This document shows positions 25,270 through 34,452 of a DNA stretch of 64,000 nt, piece after piece. The notes under the pieces are model-generated. The model was not told where the DNA came from, made no database searches, and saw only the letters and a list, made by a program, of their open reading frames with translations. Source of the DNA: Commensalibacter papalotli (GTDB taxonomy: Bacteria; Pseudomonadota; Alphaproteobacteria; Acetobacterales; Acetobacteraceae). Positions within the stretch are counted from its first letter, which is position 1; every line of letters begins with the position of its first letter. Location: positions 744,001 through 808,000 of the forward strand of contig NZ_CAMXCI010000001.1 in NCBI RefSeq assembly GCF_947179115.1, given 5' to 3'. The position numbers and the translations under genes are program-made.

Positions 25270-27258
25270 GTGATCTCAAAAATATTAAGCCCAGAATTTG
25301 GTCATTTTACTCTGGCATTGGCCTGTTGCCTTGCAGGAGCACAATGTTTAATCCCGCTGATGGGCGCCAAAGTCAAAAATAGTCGTTTAATGGCTTTGGC
25401 TTCTCCTTTGGCATGGGGACAGTTTTTAGCATTGACGTTGGCTTTTGCATGTTTGGTCACAGCTGCGGTTACAGATGATTTCTCTGTGCAAAATATCTTG
25501 CAAAACAGTGCTGTTGATAAGCCCTTACTTTATAAAATCACAGGGGTTTGGGGAAATCATGAAGGGTCTATTTTACTATGGGCTTTTATCTTGGCATTCT
25601 TTGGCGCCATTGTCTCTACCTATAGTCAGCATCTTCCGCTTTCTTTACGTGCCAAAGTCATCGCGATTATGGGTGGCAGTGCCGCTGGATTTGAGCTTTT
25701 CTGTTTAACCACGTCCAATCCTTTCCTTCGTGTATGGCCAGCACCTTTGGATGGGCAAGGTATGAATCCTTTATTACAAGATCCTGGGCTGGCCTTTCAT
25801 CCCCCTATTCTTTATATGGGTTACGTTGGTTTTGCAGTCCCCTTCGCCTTTGCTGTTGCAGCTTTACTCGAAGGTAAAGTTGATGCGGCATGGGGACGTT
25901 GGGTACGTCCTTGGACAGTATTGGCTTGGGCATTATTAACGTGTGGCATTGCCTTGGGGTCTTGGTGGTCCTATTATGTTCTGGGTTGGGGAGGCTATTG
26001 GTTTTGGGATCCTGTAGAAAATGCATCTTTGCTTCCATGGTTGACAGGAACCGCTTTGTTACATTCTGCTTTAGTAGTGGAAAAAAGAGAATCGCTCAAA
26101 ATCTGGACGATTTTGCTGGCAATAGGCACATTCTCCCTTTCTTTAAGTGGAACTTTCTTGGTTCGCTCTGGTATTTTAAACTCTGTACATGCTTTTGCTT
26201 CTGATCCTGCCAGAGGGGTATTTATTTTATTGTTATTAGCCGTCATTAGTGGTGGCGCTTTGTTACTTTTTGCTTGGCGTGCACCGACATTGACATCAAC
26301 AGGAATATTTGCTTTCTTTTCACGTGAAGGTTCTATTGTCTTAAATAATATTTTACTCTGCACCATGTCAGCAGTGGTTTTAACGGGAACCCTTTATCCC
26401 CCTTTTATTCAGCTGATTAATGGTCAAACCCTTTCTGTTGGTAAACCCTTTTTCGATAATGCCCTTATTCCAATCGCGCTCTTTTTATTCTTGGTTATGG
26501 CAATAGGCCCTGTCATCGCGTTTAAAAAAGGAAATATCAAGCAAACAGCAAAGACACTGGGATTCGCAGCATGCTTATCCATTTTAAATGTTGTTATTGC
26601 TTTCCTTATTTTACACCAAATTATACCCGCGCTAGCTAGTGGCCTTTGTATATGGATTATACTGAGCGCTTGCTCGGACTTTATTAAGCATATTGCTTTG
26701 TTTAAAACTTCAATTAGCAATAGTTATAATCGTATAATCGGACTGCCACGCTCTTTTTATGCAACGTATATTGCACACATAGGCGTTGCCATTACAATCT
26801 TAGGCATTATTGGCATGGCCGCCAGCCAGCAAAAAATCGTTGAGGTGCCTATTGGAACTACTATTCATTTAGCTGGATATGATTGGACCTTAACTAATGT
26901 AGATGATCGCCAGGGCCCTAATTTTATTTCCACTGAAGCGGTAATCAAAGTTTCAAAAAATGGCAAACCAATCACTTGGATGCTCCCTTCGCGCCGTTTC
27001 TTTGATCGCCAAAAACAAGTGATAACAAATGTGGCTATTCATACAAATTTAATGTCTGATCTTTATGCAGTTTTAGGCGACAGCAAAAATAGTACCCAAA
27101 CAACGCCCTTATTTGTCTTGCGTCTACATTATAATCCTTTGGCTCCTTGGATTTGGATTGGTGGATTTATTATGGCTATTGGTGGGTTTATTACTTTAAC
27201 GGATCGTCGTTTCAGAGTTGGAACCCCTGCCAATAGAAAAAAAATAAAGGAAGTTTGA
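25270..27258 (+). CDS. ccmF: cytochrome c heme lyase subunit CcmF
   Basis: Large inner-membrane protein (662 residues, many helices) that takes heme from holo-CcmE and, with CcmH/I, attaches it to apocytochrome c. Key motifs: WGNHEGSILLW near residue 100, FHPPILYMGYVGF, and the WWD heme-handling domain GSWWSYYVLGWGGYWFWDPVENASLLPW. A long periplasmic segment precedes the final helix. Conserved heme-ligating histidines are present in these stretches (for example H in NHEG and in ILHSALVVE-like context). Start is GTG at 25270. The 173-bp gap from ccmE contains a hairpin; ccmG follows 1 bp after the stop. Confidence 0.97.
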   Translation: MISKILSPEFGHFTLALACCLAGAQCLIPLMGAKVKNSRLMALASPLAWGQFLALTLAFACLVTAAVTDDFSVQNILQNSAVDKPLLYKITGVWGNHEGSILLWAFILAFFGAIVSTYSQHLPLSLRAKVIAIMGGSAAGFELFCLTTSNPFLRVWPAPLDGQGMNPLLQDPGLAFHPPILYMGYVGFAVPFAFAVAALLEGKVDAAWGRWVRPWTVLAWALLTCGIALGSWWSYYVLGWGGYWFWDPVENASLLPWLTGTALLHSALVVEKRESLKIWTILLAIGTFSLSLSGTFLVRSGILNSVHAFASDPARGVFILLLLAVISGGALLLFAWRAPTLTSTGIFAFFSREGSIVLNNILLCTMSAVVLTGTLYPPFIQLINGQTLSVGKPFFDNALIPIALFLFLVMAIGPVIAFKKGNIKQTAKTLGFAACLSILNVVIAFLILHQIIPALASGLCIWIILSACSDFIKHIALFKTSISNSYNRIIGLPRSFYATYIAHIGVAITILGIIGMAASQQKIVEVPIGTTIHLAGYDWTLTNVDDRQGPNFISTEAVIKVSKNGKPITWMLPSRRFFDRQKQVITNVAIHTNLMSDLYAVLGDSKNSTQTTPLFVLRLHYNPLAPWIWIGGFIMAIGGFITLTDRRFRVGTPANRKKIKEV

Positions 27259-27259
27259 A

Positions 27260-27805
27260 ATGCAAGACATTACCCGTCGACGTTTATTATGGTCTCTTCC
27301 CTTTGCCACCGCCGCTGTTGCAGGTGGTGGTTTTTTGGCCATGCTTTCTGGAATACGCAAAGGCAATTTTGATCCCAAAGAAATTAACACACCCATTTTA
27401 AATAAACCTATCCCTGCCTTTTCTTTGCCAGCTCAACCACCATCCACAGGGTTTAATCAACAAGAATTGCAACAACAAACTAAACCTATTTTAATTAATT
27501 TTTTTGCTTCTTGGTGCATTCCCTGCCTGACTGAAATGAGTGTGTTACAACAATTATCCAGCCATATTTCGATTTGGGGCATTGCTTACAAAGACAAACA
27601 AAACTCAGTCTCGGGTTTTTTAAAACGTAACGGAAACCCCTATCAACGTATCGGACAGGATAATAATGGTAATGTTGGGATTGAGTGGGGTGTTTCTGGT
27701 GTGCCAGAAAGCTTCTTGGTTATGCCAGGAGGCATTATTAAATGGCATTATCCAAAGCCATTGACCGTTAACTCCACCCAAACGCTTCTTTCTTTATTAA
27801 AGTAA
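27260..27805 (+). CDS. ccmG: periplasmic thioredoxin CcmG/DsbE
   Basis: Membrane-tethered thioredoxin that keeps the CXXCH cysteines of apocytochrome c reduced for heme attachment. 181 residues: N-terminal anchor (about residues 10-30, preceded by ITRRRLL), then a thioredoxin fold with FFASWC86-I-P-C89, the CcmG-type GIAYKDKQNSVSGFLKRNGNPY insertion and the cis-Pro loop GVPESFLV. AAGGA upstream gives a good ribosome site. It sits between ccmF and ccmH, which confirms the assignment to cytochrome c maturation rather than general disulfide chemistry. Confidence 0.96.
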   Translation: MQDITRRRLLWSLPFATAAVAGGGFLAMLSGIRKGNFDPKEINTPILNKPIPAFSLPAQPPSTGFNQQELQQQTKPILINFFASWCIPCLTEMSVLQQLSSHISIWGIAYKDKQNSVSGFLKRNGNPYQRIGQDNNGNVGIEWGVSGVPESFLVMPGGIIKWHYPKPLTVNSTQTLLSLLK

Positions 27806-27816
27806 GGAAAAAAATC

Positions 27817-28278
27817 ATGCGTTTTATAACTTTTATTTTCCTTTTTTGTCTAGGCCTCTCTGCTCCAATAGTTGCTTTTGGAATAGACAGTCCAGATGAA
27901 ATGCTGAAAAATCCTGTGCAAGAACAACGCGCTCAACATATTGGCGCACAGTTAAGATGCCTAGTTTGCCAAAATGAAAGCATTGAAGATAGCAGTGCAG
28001 ATCTAGCAAAGGATTTACGTAAAGTGGTCAGACAGAGAATCAAAGGTGGCGATAATGATCAGCAAGTCATGCAATGGATGGTAGATCGCTATGGAAATTT
28101 TATTCGTTTAAGTCCACCTTTTACCCTAACCACAGCTCTTTTATGGTTCATGCCTGTATTGGGATTGGTCATAGGATGTGTGGTGGCATTTGTTACATTG
28201 CGCAAAAAAAATAAAATAGCCAGTACAGAACTAAGCAAAGAAGAGCGACAACGTCTCTCCGAGTTAATGAAAGAGTAA
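27817..28278 (+). CDS. ccmH: cytochrome c maturation protein CcmH (CycL)
   Basis: Thiol oxidoreductase subunit of the heme lyase that reduces or binds the apocytochrome CXXCH motif. 153 residues with signal peptide (to about AFGID), the signature LRC48-L-V-C51-QN, the conserved DLRxxVRxxI and VDRYGNFIRLSPPF blocks, and one C-terminal transmembrane helix (TALLWFMPVLGLVIGCVVAFVTL). This is the short two-gene form: the TPR portion is encoded separately as CcmI just downstream. Confidence 0.96.
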   Translation: MRFITFIFLFCLGLSAPIVAFGIDSPDEMLKNPVQEQRAQHIGAQLRCLVCQNESIEDSSADLAKDLRKVVRQRIKGGDNDQQVMQWMVDRYGNFIRLSPPFTLTTALLWFMPVLGLVIGCVVAFVTLRKKNKIASTELSKEERQRLSELMKE

Positions 28279-28284
28279 AACAAA

Positions 28285-29025
28285 ATGTTATGGATCGTTA
28301 TTATTCTTTTTAGCTTACTTTGTTTACTTCCTTGTTGGATAACATTATACAAAGCCCCGACAGTCACCAATGCACAACAATCCGCATTGCGTGTTTACCA
28401 ATCACAGCTAAAAGAACTAAAAAATGATTTAGAACATGGATTAATTTTAAAAACGGAATATGATCAAGCTCAGCTTGAAATACAAAGAAGACTACTTAAA
28501 AGTGACCCCTCTTCTGCAACAACAGCTCCCTTACAATCTGTGTTATCCACAAGCGGATTTGTGGCCATTGCTTTGGGACTTTTATGTATTCCTATGGCGG
28601 CCATGGGATTGTACATAATGAACGGCGTTCCTGCTTTACCCGCAGCACCCTTGGCACCAAGAATGGCCGAGCAAGAAGAAATGAATCAAAAAATTGTTCC
28701 TTATATTGAACAATTAAAAGCCAAATTAACAACCTTATCAGTGATGAATCCAAAACGAGTAGAGGGATATCTACTCTTGGGTAAAATTGAGGCTTCTCGG
28801 GGTAATTTACCTGCTGCTGTAGTGGCATGGAAAGAAGCTTTAAATCAGCAATATGATCCCAACCTTGCAGCTCAAATCGCTGAATTACAAACTCAAATAG
28901 AAGGAAAAGTCTCAACTGACAGCGTTAATTTATTCCGAAAAGCTCTGGAAGCCGCACCTCAAGATGCTCCATGGAGAGCGCTTGCCGAGCAACGCATTAC
29001 TCAATATGAAAAAACACATCCATAG
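28285..29025 (+). CDS. ccmI: cytochrome c maturation TPR protein CcmI
   Basis: Apocytochrome c chaperone of the heme lyase complex. 246 residues: N-terminal helix (LWIVIILFSLLCLLPCWITLY), a short leucine/charged cytoplasmic region (VYQSQLKELKNDLEHGLI, typical of CcmI), a second helix around 90-112, and a periplasmic TPR-like domain (VEGYLLLGKIEASRGNLPAAVVAWKEAL). It begins 6 bp after ccmH and is the last gene of the cluster. It is shorter than the about 400-residue CcmI of some species, so the C-terminal binding domain is reduced. Confidence 0.92.
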   Translation: MLWIVIILFSLLCLLPCWITLYKAPTVTNAQQSALRVYQSQLKELKNDLEHGLILKTEYDQAQLEIQRRLLKSDPSSATTAPLQSVLSTSGFVAIALGLLCIPMAAMGLYIMNGVPALPAAPLAPRMAEQEEMNQKIVPYIEQLKAKLTTLSVMNPKRVEGYLLLGKIEASRGNLPAAVVAWKEALNQQYDPNLAAQIAELQTQIEGKVSTDSVNLFRKALEAAPQDAPWRALAEQRITQYEKTHP

Positions 29026-29063
29026 TATAAAATTGTTCTGGCTTTTCAAACTACAGTAATCTG

Positions 29064-29582
29064 TTAAGAAAATGGATTTTCAGAGAATACAGCTTTACGA
29101 TGTTCCTGTTTTTTAGGTGGGTTAACATTACATGACACTAGATAAAGTCCACAGACAGACAAAATATTACTGATACAATAAAATAAAGTAATGCGCCCCA
29201 CCAAGGTACCTGCGGTCATCCATATATAAACACTATAAAGCGCGAAGGGAATCGAAATAATTCGAATACCAAACAAATGGTAACGTAAGGGATTTACAAA
29301 GCCCTCCCTAACTAATCCTTGGCTTTGATGTACATAAGCATAAAAACAGCTCATCATCACACAAGACATTAAATTATAAGTTGAATGAAACAGTCCTACA
29401 CCATACAAAAACATGGGTAATAACAAAAACGCAAATGAGAAAATTACTGAACCCAATACTAAGTTTGTACCCACACGCAGATTCATCTTTTCACCTGGCA
29501 AACGATTCGCAAGAGGTTGAAAAAGCGTATCGAGTATCCAAAAGTCAATTTTGACCAATATATTATCAGTATTTTTTGACAT
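29064..29582 (-). CDS. hypothetical four-helix membrane protein
   Basis: Not recognised. 172 residues with four predicted membrane helices: LGSVIFSFAFLLLPMFLYGVG, YNLMSCVMMSCFYAYV, IISIPFALYSVYIWM, and ITLFYCISNILSVCGLYLVSC. An N-terminal cytoplasmic stretch of about 45 residues contains FQPLANRLPGEKMNLRVGTN. The C-terminus is polar. There are no catalytic motifs. It lies convergent to ccmI and downstream of bfd, from which a strong terminator separates it, so it is probably monocistronic. Confidence 0.7.
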   Translation of the reverse strand: MSKNTDNILVKIDFWILDTLFQPLANRLPGEKMNLRVGTNLVLGSVIFSFAFLLLPMFLYGVGLFHSTYNLMSCVMMSCFYAYVHQSQGLVREGFVNPLRYHLFGIRIISIPFALYSVYIWMTAGTLVGRITLFYCISNILSVCGLYLVSCNVNPPKKQEHRKAVFSENPFS

Positions 29583-29672
29583 TATTCCCTCTAGATGCCG
29601 TTTTTCAATTCATTCATTAGTAATAGATATAACCAACAAGGTAAATTAATTTTCAATTCTACATTAAAAAAA

Positions 29673-29705
29673 ACAAAAAAAAGCCCGTTCATTACAAACG
29701 AGCTG
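29673..29705 (-). terminator. rho-independent terminator of bfd
   Basis: On the minus strand, AGCTCGTT pairs with AACGGGCT across a 7-nt loop, followed directly by nine T's. This is the strongest-looking intrinsic terminator in this part of the window. Confidence 0.88.
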
Positions 29706-29735
29706 AGATAAGTTCAAGAAACAAAATATATAAAT

Positions 29736-29915
29736 CTATGCAGGAACAGCGTCTTTCTTGTGCTCTTTAAGCATATTAACAATCCTGTTAACACACCGAC
29801 CACAATCAGGTTTGCACCCACAAGATTCATAGACCGCACTAGGGCGATCTGCACCGCCCTGAATTGCGTTACCAACATCCCTATCAGTTAAAGCCCTACA
29901 TGAACAAATATACAT
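29736..29915 (-). CDS. bfd: bacterioferritin-associated ferredoxin Bfd
   Basis: Small [2Fe-2S] protein that reduces the bacterioferritin core so that stored iron can leave. From the chosen ATG at 29915 it is 59 residues: MYICSCRALT with C4 and C6, then the helical DRDVGNAIQGG, and the distal ligands C38 and C41 in CKPDCGRCV. This CxC...CxxC spacing is the BFD-like pattern. A GGAG about 10 bases upstream supports this start over an upstream one that adds 8 residues. It diverges from bfr, with a probable Fur site between. Confidence 0.93.
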   Translation of the reverse strand: MYICSCRALTDRDVGNAIQGGADRPSAVYESCGCKPDCGRCVNRIVNMLKEHKKDAVPA

Positions 29916-29952
29916 TGCCAAAACGCTCCAAGACAACAAAGTTGTTAATAAT

Positions 29953-29971
29953 GATATTAATAACCATTCTC
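29953..29971. promoter_or_regulatory. candidate Fur box upstream of bfd
   Basis: On the minus strand the 19-mer GAGAATGGTTATTAATATC matches the classical Fur consensus GATAATGATAATCATTATC at 14 of 19 positions by eye. A second, overlapping match (ATCATTAT) extends it. It is 38 bp upstream of the bfd start and about 165 bp before bfr. The location fits iron repression of bfd; binding is not shown. Confidence 0.55.
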
Positions 29972-30135
29972 AACTCTATTGTCTAGTCTTTTTTTTAAAA
30001 AAAATTGAAAAAATGAATTTTATTTCACTTTATGCTTTTTACTTATGTGAATAAAAGTGGTATGGTAACCAAGTAAGGTTAATAAATAGCCTACAAGAAA
30101 CAAAATATAATTATAACTTTCCTAGAGAAACAAAA

Positions 30136-30615
30136 ATGATCAAAGACAAAAAAGTTATTGAATTTTTAAATATTCAATTAACCAACGAATTAACTGCTAT
30201 TAATCAATACTTCATTCATTCTCGTACTTTAAACCATTGGGGCATCACAAAACTCGGTAAAAAAGAATACCAAGAATCTATTGAAGAAATGAAGCATGCT
30301 GACACGATCATTGAACGTATCTTAATGCTTGATGGTCTTCCAAACATGCAACGATTAAACACCATTCAAATTGGTGAAAACGTTGAAGAAATGTTGCAAT
30401 CTGATCTCGCATTAGAAATCAAAGCTTGTAAAGACCTTCGTGAAGCAATCGCATATTGCGAATCTGTTCATGATTTCGTTAGCCGTGATCTTTTCTTGGG
30501 TATCCTTGCATCGGAAGAAAGTCATATTGATTTTATTGAAACACAATTCGATTTGATCAAACGTATCACTATTGAACGTTATATCACTTTAAATTCTGAC
30601 GATTCAGCAGAATAA
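30136..30615 (+). CDS. bfr: bacterioferritin
   Basis: Heme-containing 24-mer iron-storage protein of the cytosol, protecting against free iron. 159 residues with all ferroxidase ligands in place: E18, E51, H54, E94, E127 and H130. M52 is the inter-subunit heme ligand. The start MIKDKKVIEFLN is the usual Bfr N-terminus. It is divergently placed relative to bfd, forming the storage-and-release pair. The codon usage looks smoother than that of its neighbours, as expected for a well-expressed gene. A perfect hairpin follows. Confidence 0.97.
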   Translation: MIKDKKVIEFLNIQLTNELTAINQYFIHSRTLNHWGITKLGKKEYQESIEEMKHADTIIERILMLDGLPNMQRLNTIQIGENVEEMLQSDLALEIKACKDLREAIAYCESVHDFVSRDLFLGILASEESHIDFIETQFDLIKRITIERYITLNSDDSAE

Positions 30616-30619
30616 TCAT

Positions 30620-30655
30620 TATCAGTAAAGACGGTTTACTCCGTCTTTACTGATA
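30620..30655 (+). terminator. perfect 15-bp-stem hairpin after bfr
   Basis: A 15-bp exact inverted repeat (TATCAGTAAAGACGG and its complement) with a 6-nt loop, immediately downstream of bfr. There is no T tract. A second 7-bp hairpin (TATCGAA / TTCGATA) abuts it at 30656-30673. It is likely a transcript end or mRNA-stabilising structure. Confidence 0.6.
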
Positions 30656-30679
30656 TATCGAAATAATTCGATAATCGAA

Positions 30680-31422
30680 TCAGAAGATAATATTTTTTTC
30701 TCTAGCATTTATCACAATAAGCTTAGATAACTCATACAGCATGTTTAACATACCACTATTAACTAAATAAGATGACCTAAGGCTATAAGATACTTTGTCT
30801 GAACGTAAAAAACAAAAAAATGCTAGCTCTTCAAGATAAGTAAACCGTTTAATAGTCGCGTATTTAACTGCGACAAATTCTAGATATTCCTTCCCAATCT
30901 TCACCAGTATCTATAGTTAATTCTTTAACTGTTTTAATTCAATCAGGTGTTAAAGTTAAAGCAGGATTAATACAATTAATACAAATGTTATCCTTGATAA
31001 CTTCAGTTGTTTACGTTTTTAGAAAACATCATCAAAGCTACTTTGGTAACGTTACAAATTGGTTTATACCAAAAAAGTTGAACTGTGCAAAGCCCAATAG
31101 AACTGCCATTTACCTTCAAATGCTTCCACTATGGTTTCGTTTAAACATCTACCAGTATTGTTAACTCGTATATCCGCTCCGCCAAAGATTTTATTAACAA
31201 GAGATGCAATGTTATCAGCACCCTCAGCCTATAGCCACGTCAGAAGAAATAGGGTTACCCCTCACATCAAATTTATCTCTAAGAGACTTTTTCCGCCTCT
31301 TCTAAACATCTCTTTTGACGAGCAACCAAAGTAATATGTACATTAGCAAACCCTTTGGCAACTGCCCGCCCAATAACTGCGCGGGCTCCTGTAATAACTG
31401 TAACTTTGTCTTTTAGACCCAT
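30680..31422 (-). pseudogene. short-chain dehydrogenase/reductase, inactivated by frameshifts and stops
   Basis: The minus strand reads as a complete but broken SDR gene of near-normal length (about 743 bp). The N-terminus MGLKDKVTVITGARAVIGRAVAKGF from ATG 31422 holds the Rossmann glycine motif, then hits TAG at 31279-31281. A shifted frame gives NIASLVNKIFGGADIRVNNTG, the VNNAG strand, followed by ETIVEAFEGKWQFYW. Further fragments match the Tyr-Lys helix region (TKAALMMF-like), the INPALTLTPD loop, and the C-terminal KRFTYLEELAFFCFLRSDKVSYS...MLNML. At least three frame changes and several stops separate the pieces. The catalytic YxxxK is not recoverable. The intact relatives are NAD(P)-dependent oxidoreductases; the substrate is unknown. 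Confidence 0.85.
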
Positions 31423-31678
31423 ATCGATAATATTATTTCTTGTTTAACAATCTAAAATAGTTAGAAAGCTATTGAAACTATTGATTTTTTAAATTTAATT
31501 TCAAACCATATTTCATAATGATTACAAATCACTTATTTAATCAAAATTATTAAGATCCTGTCTATACTAAATACACCAATCACTGAGTAATCATAATCAC
31601 CGATATTAATTTTACTAAATGCCTTTTTTCCATTAACCTACTCTTAATTATATCAATAAATACAGGACGACAGTAACG

Positions 31679-34390
31679 ATGAAATTAACATTGGGTACAG
31701 CGACGCTTTCTCTTGCTTTACTGGCATCGACCCCTTTTATGGGGACTCTTTCTTTCCCTCAAAATGCCTATGCACAACAATCAATACCAGAATCCTCTGT
31801 CCTTGTTAAACAAGATGTACTCCGAAAAACACTTGGGAACGGTCTGCGTGTTATTGTCGTCAAGGATCCATTAGCCCCAGTCGTTACCGCACAAATCAGT
31901 TATCTTGTCGGTTCTAATCAAGCACCCAACGGATTTCCAGGTACTGCTCATGCTTTGGAACATATGATGTTTCGCGGTAGCACAGGTTTAGATAAAGATC
32001 AACTTGCTGTTCTTGGGGCACAATTAGGTGGCAGCTATAATGCTTTTACCACTGAAAACATCACCCAATATTATTATACTGCTCCTGCTGAAGATTTAAA
32101 CATTATGTTAAAAATTGAGGCTTTACGGATGGGTGGCCTCAGTATCAATGCTGCTGATTGGGAAAAAGAACGTGGAGCAATTGAACAAGAAGTTTCCAGA
32201 GATTTATCAAACCCAATTTATAAATACGTCTCTGAACTACAAAAGATTATGTTTGATGGCACACCTTACGAGCATGATGCTTTAGGAACCCGTCCATCTT
32301 TTAATAAAACGACTGCCGCCATGTTGCGCAAATTTTATGAAACTTATTATGCTCCTAATAATGCTATTTTAGTTATTTCAGGAGATATAAATCCACAACA
32401 AGCCATTGAACAAGTTGAAAAAGATTTTAGTGCTATTCCTCGAAAAGACATTCCTCAAGCAAAACCCTTTACGTTGAAACCAATCAAAGCACAAACTTTA
32501 ACCTATCCAACTGATTTTCCAACCAGCCTTGTTACCATTGCATGGCGTATGCCTGGTGAAAAATCGAAAAATTTTGCTGTTGCTGATATTTTAAGTGATG
32601 TTATTTCCAGCCAACGTGGAGCCTTATATGGCTTGGTTCCGCAAGGCAAGGCGCTTATGGCAGATTTCGAGTATGTTCCCAAAGGTGATGTTGGATTTGG
32701 TGTTGCTATTGCTGCTTTTCCAAAAGGGCAAGATTACAAACCAGTTTTGAATGAAGTTAAACAAATCTTACAAAATATTCACGATCACGGAGTTCCTTCT
32801 GAACTTGTAGAAGCCGCAAAGCGTAAAGAAATAGCAAGCCTTGCCTTCTCTGCCAACAGCATTACTGGACTGGCCAGTTCTTGGTCAACTGCTTTGGCTT
32901 TTCAAGGATTAAATGATCCCAATGAGATGGCTGCGGCTTATCAAGCAGTTACACCTGAACAAGTCAATGCGCTGGCTAAGCAAATCTTAAATCCTGAAGA
33001 AGCTATTACCGCTATTTTAACACCTGAAAATTCAGGAAAACCAATTTCTAACAAAGGCTATGGCGGAGCGGAATCTTTTGCTTCGGTTCCAGATAAACCT
33101 GTTAAACTTCCAGAATGGGCAGAAAATGCGCTTAAAAAGCTTAATATTCCCAAAGAAAGTGCTGCTCCAACCGATATGACACTCAGTAATGGTATACGTT
33201 TAATCGTTCAACCTTTACATGTCAGTAACACCATCAGTATTTTTGGAGAAATTAGACAAAATCCAAGCTTGCAAGAGGGTAAGGATAAAGAAGGCATTGC
33301 TGATATTACTGATGAGATGTTCAAATATGGAACCAAAAGTCTTGATCGCTTGGCATTTAGAAAAGCAGTCGATGATATTGCAGCAGATGTCAGTGCTGGC
33401 AGTAGTTTTTCCTTGTCTGTATTAACCCCAGAATTTGACCGAGGTGTGCAATTGCTTGCTGACAACGAGCTTAACCCTGCTTTCGATCAAAAATTCTTTG
33501 ATATTGTCAAGCAACAAACCTCTCAATCATTGGTGGGATTATATCAATCTCCTGGCTATCATTTCAGCAGAGCAATTACAAAAGCCATTAATCCACCCAA
33601 TGACCCAAGCTTGCGTCAACCTAATCCTCAACAAGTCATGAAACTAACATTGAATGATTTAAATGAGTTCTATAAAAAATCATATCGACCAGATTTAACC
33701 ACCATTGTCGTTGCGGGGAATATTACTCCTGAACAAGCAAAATCCACTGTTGAAAAATATTTTGGTCAATGGAAAGCTGAAGGGCCAAAACCTGATCTTA
33801 ATATGCCTAAGCGCCCAAACAGCAAAAGCTCTTATGTCCATGTCCCAGACAAAAGCGCTGTGCAAAATAGCGTTGCTTTGGTTGAAAGCATTGACCTAGA
33901 TATTCACCATCCAGATCATTACCTTTTAAATCTTGGAAATGAAGTGTTAAGTGGCGGTTTTGCTGGGCGCTTCTACAAAGATTTACGGGTAAAGACGGGC
34001 TATGTATATAATGTAAATAGTGATTTTACTTGGTCTCAAACCAGAGGCGCTTATAGTATTACCTTTGGTGCAGACCCAGACAAGGTTTCCTTGGCACGCA
34101 AAGCAGCACTAAAAGATCTTAGCGCTATGCAAACATCGCCAATTACCGAAGATGAACTGCAACTGGCCAAAGCCTCTTTGCTACGCAGCATTCCATTACA
34201 GGAATCAAGTGTTAGTGGGATTGCAGGTCGTTATCTGACTTATACGAGTTTGGGACTGCCTTTAAATAGTTCACATCTTGCTGCTGAAAGCTATTACAAA
34301 GCCACCGCAGTTGATGTACAAAAAGCCTTTCAAACTTATATCCGCCCACAAGACCTTGCTCAAATTATCAAAGGTCCTGCAACTCCATAA
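31679..34390 (+). CDS. periplasmic M16 (pitrilysin-family) zinc metallopeptidase
   Basis: A 903-residue secreted protease with two M16 modules. A signal peptide (to about AYAQQ) precedes the catalytic module carrying the inverted zinc motif H91-x2-E94-H95 (AHALEHMMF) and the third ligand E171 in IEQEVSRD. The second half (from about residue 490) is a related domain without the zinc motif, as usual for the non-catalytic partner half. Members degrade peptides in the periplasm. There is a 256-bp AT-rich leader with no recognised gene; AGGA precedes the start. A hairpin terminator lies just downstream. Not part of an obvious operon. Confidence 0.94.
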   Translation: MKLTLGTATLSLALLASTPFMGTLSFPQNAYAQQSIPESSVLVKQDVLRKTLGNGLRVIVVKDPLAPVVTAQISYLVGSNQAPNGFPGTAHALEHMMFRGSTGLDKDQLAVLGAQLGGSYNAFTTENITQYYYTAPAEDLNIMLKIEALRMGGLSINAADWEKERGAIEQEVSRDLSNPIYKYVSELQKIMFDGTPYEHDALGTRPSFNKTTAAMLRKFYETYYAPNNAILVISGDINPQQAIEQVEKDFSAIPRKDIPQAKPFTLKPIKAQTLTYPTDFPTSLVTIAWRMPGEKSKNFAVADILSDVISSQRGALYGLVPQGKALMADFEYVPKGDVGFGVAIAAFPKGQDYKPVLNEVKQILQNIHDHGVPSELVEAAKRKEIASLAFSANSITGLASSWSTALAFQGLNDPNEMAAAYQAVTPEQVNALAKQILNPEEAITAILTPENSGKPISNKGYGGAESFASVPDKPVKLPEWAENALKKLNIPKESAAPTDMTLSNGIRLIVQPLHVSNTISIFGEIRQNPSLQEGKDKEGIADITDEMFKYGTKSLDRLAFRKAVDDIAADVSAGSSFSLSVLTPEFDRGVQLLADNELNPAFDQKFFDIVKQQTSQSLVGLYQSPGYHFSRAITKAINPPNDPSLRQPNPQQVMKLTLNDLNEFYKKSYRPDLTTIVVAGNITPEQAKSTVEKYFGQWKAEGPKPDLNMPKRPNSKSSYVHVPDKSAVQNSVALVESIDLDIHHPDHYLLNLGNEVLSGGFAGRFYKDLRVKTGYVYNVNSDFTWSQTRGAYSITFGADPDKVSLARKAALKDLSAMQTSPITEDELQLAKASLLRSIPLQESSVSGIAGRYLTYTSLGLPLNSSHLAAESYYKATAVDVQKAFQTYIRPQDLAQIIKGPATP

Positions 34391-34396
34391 TCACTA

Positions 34397-34440
34397 TATT
34401 CTAAGGGTCACATATTCTGGCCTTTAGAATACTATTTATT
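34397..34440 (+). terminator. terminator after the M16 peptidase gene
   Basis: Stem TATTCTAAGG / CCTTTAGAATA (one bulged T) followed by CTATTTATT, just past the stop codon. Confidence 0.6.
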
Positions 34441-34452
34441 CAAGGTAATATT

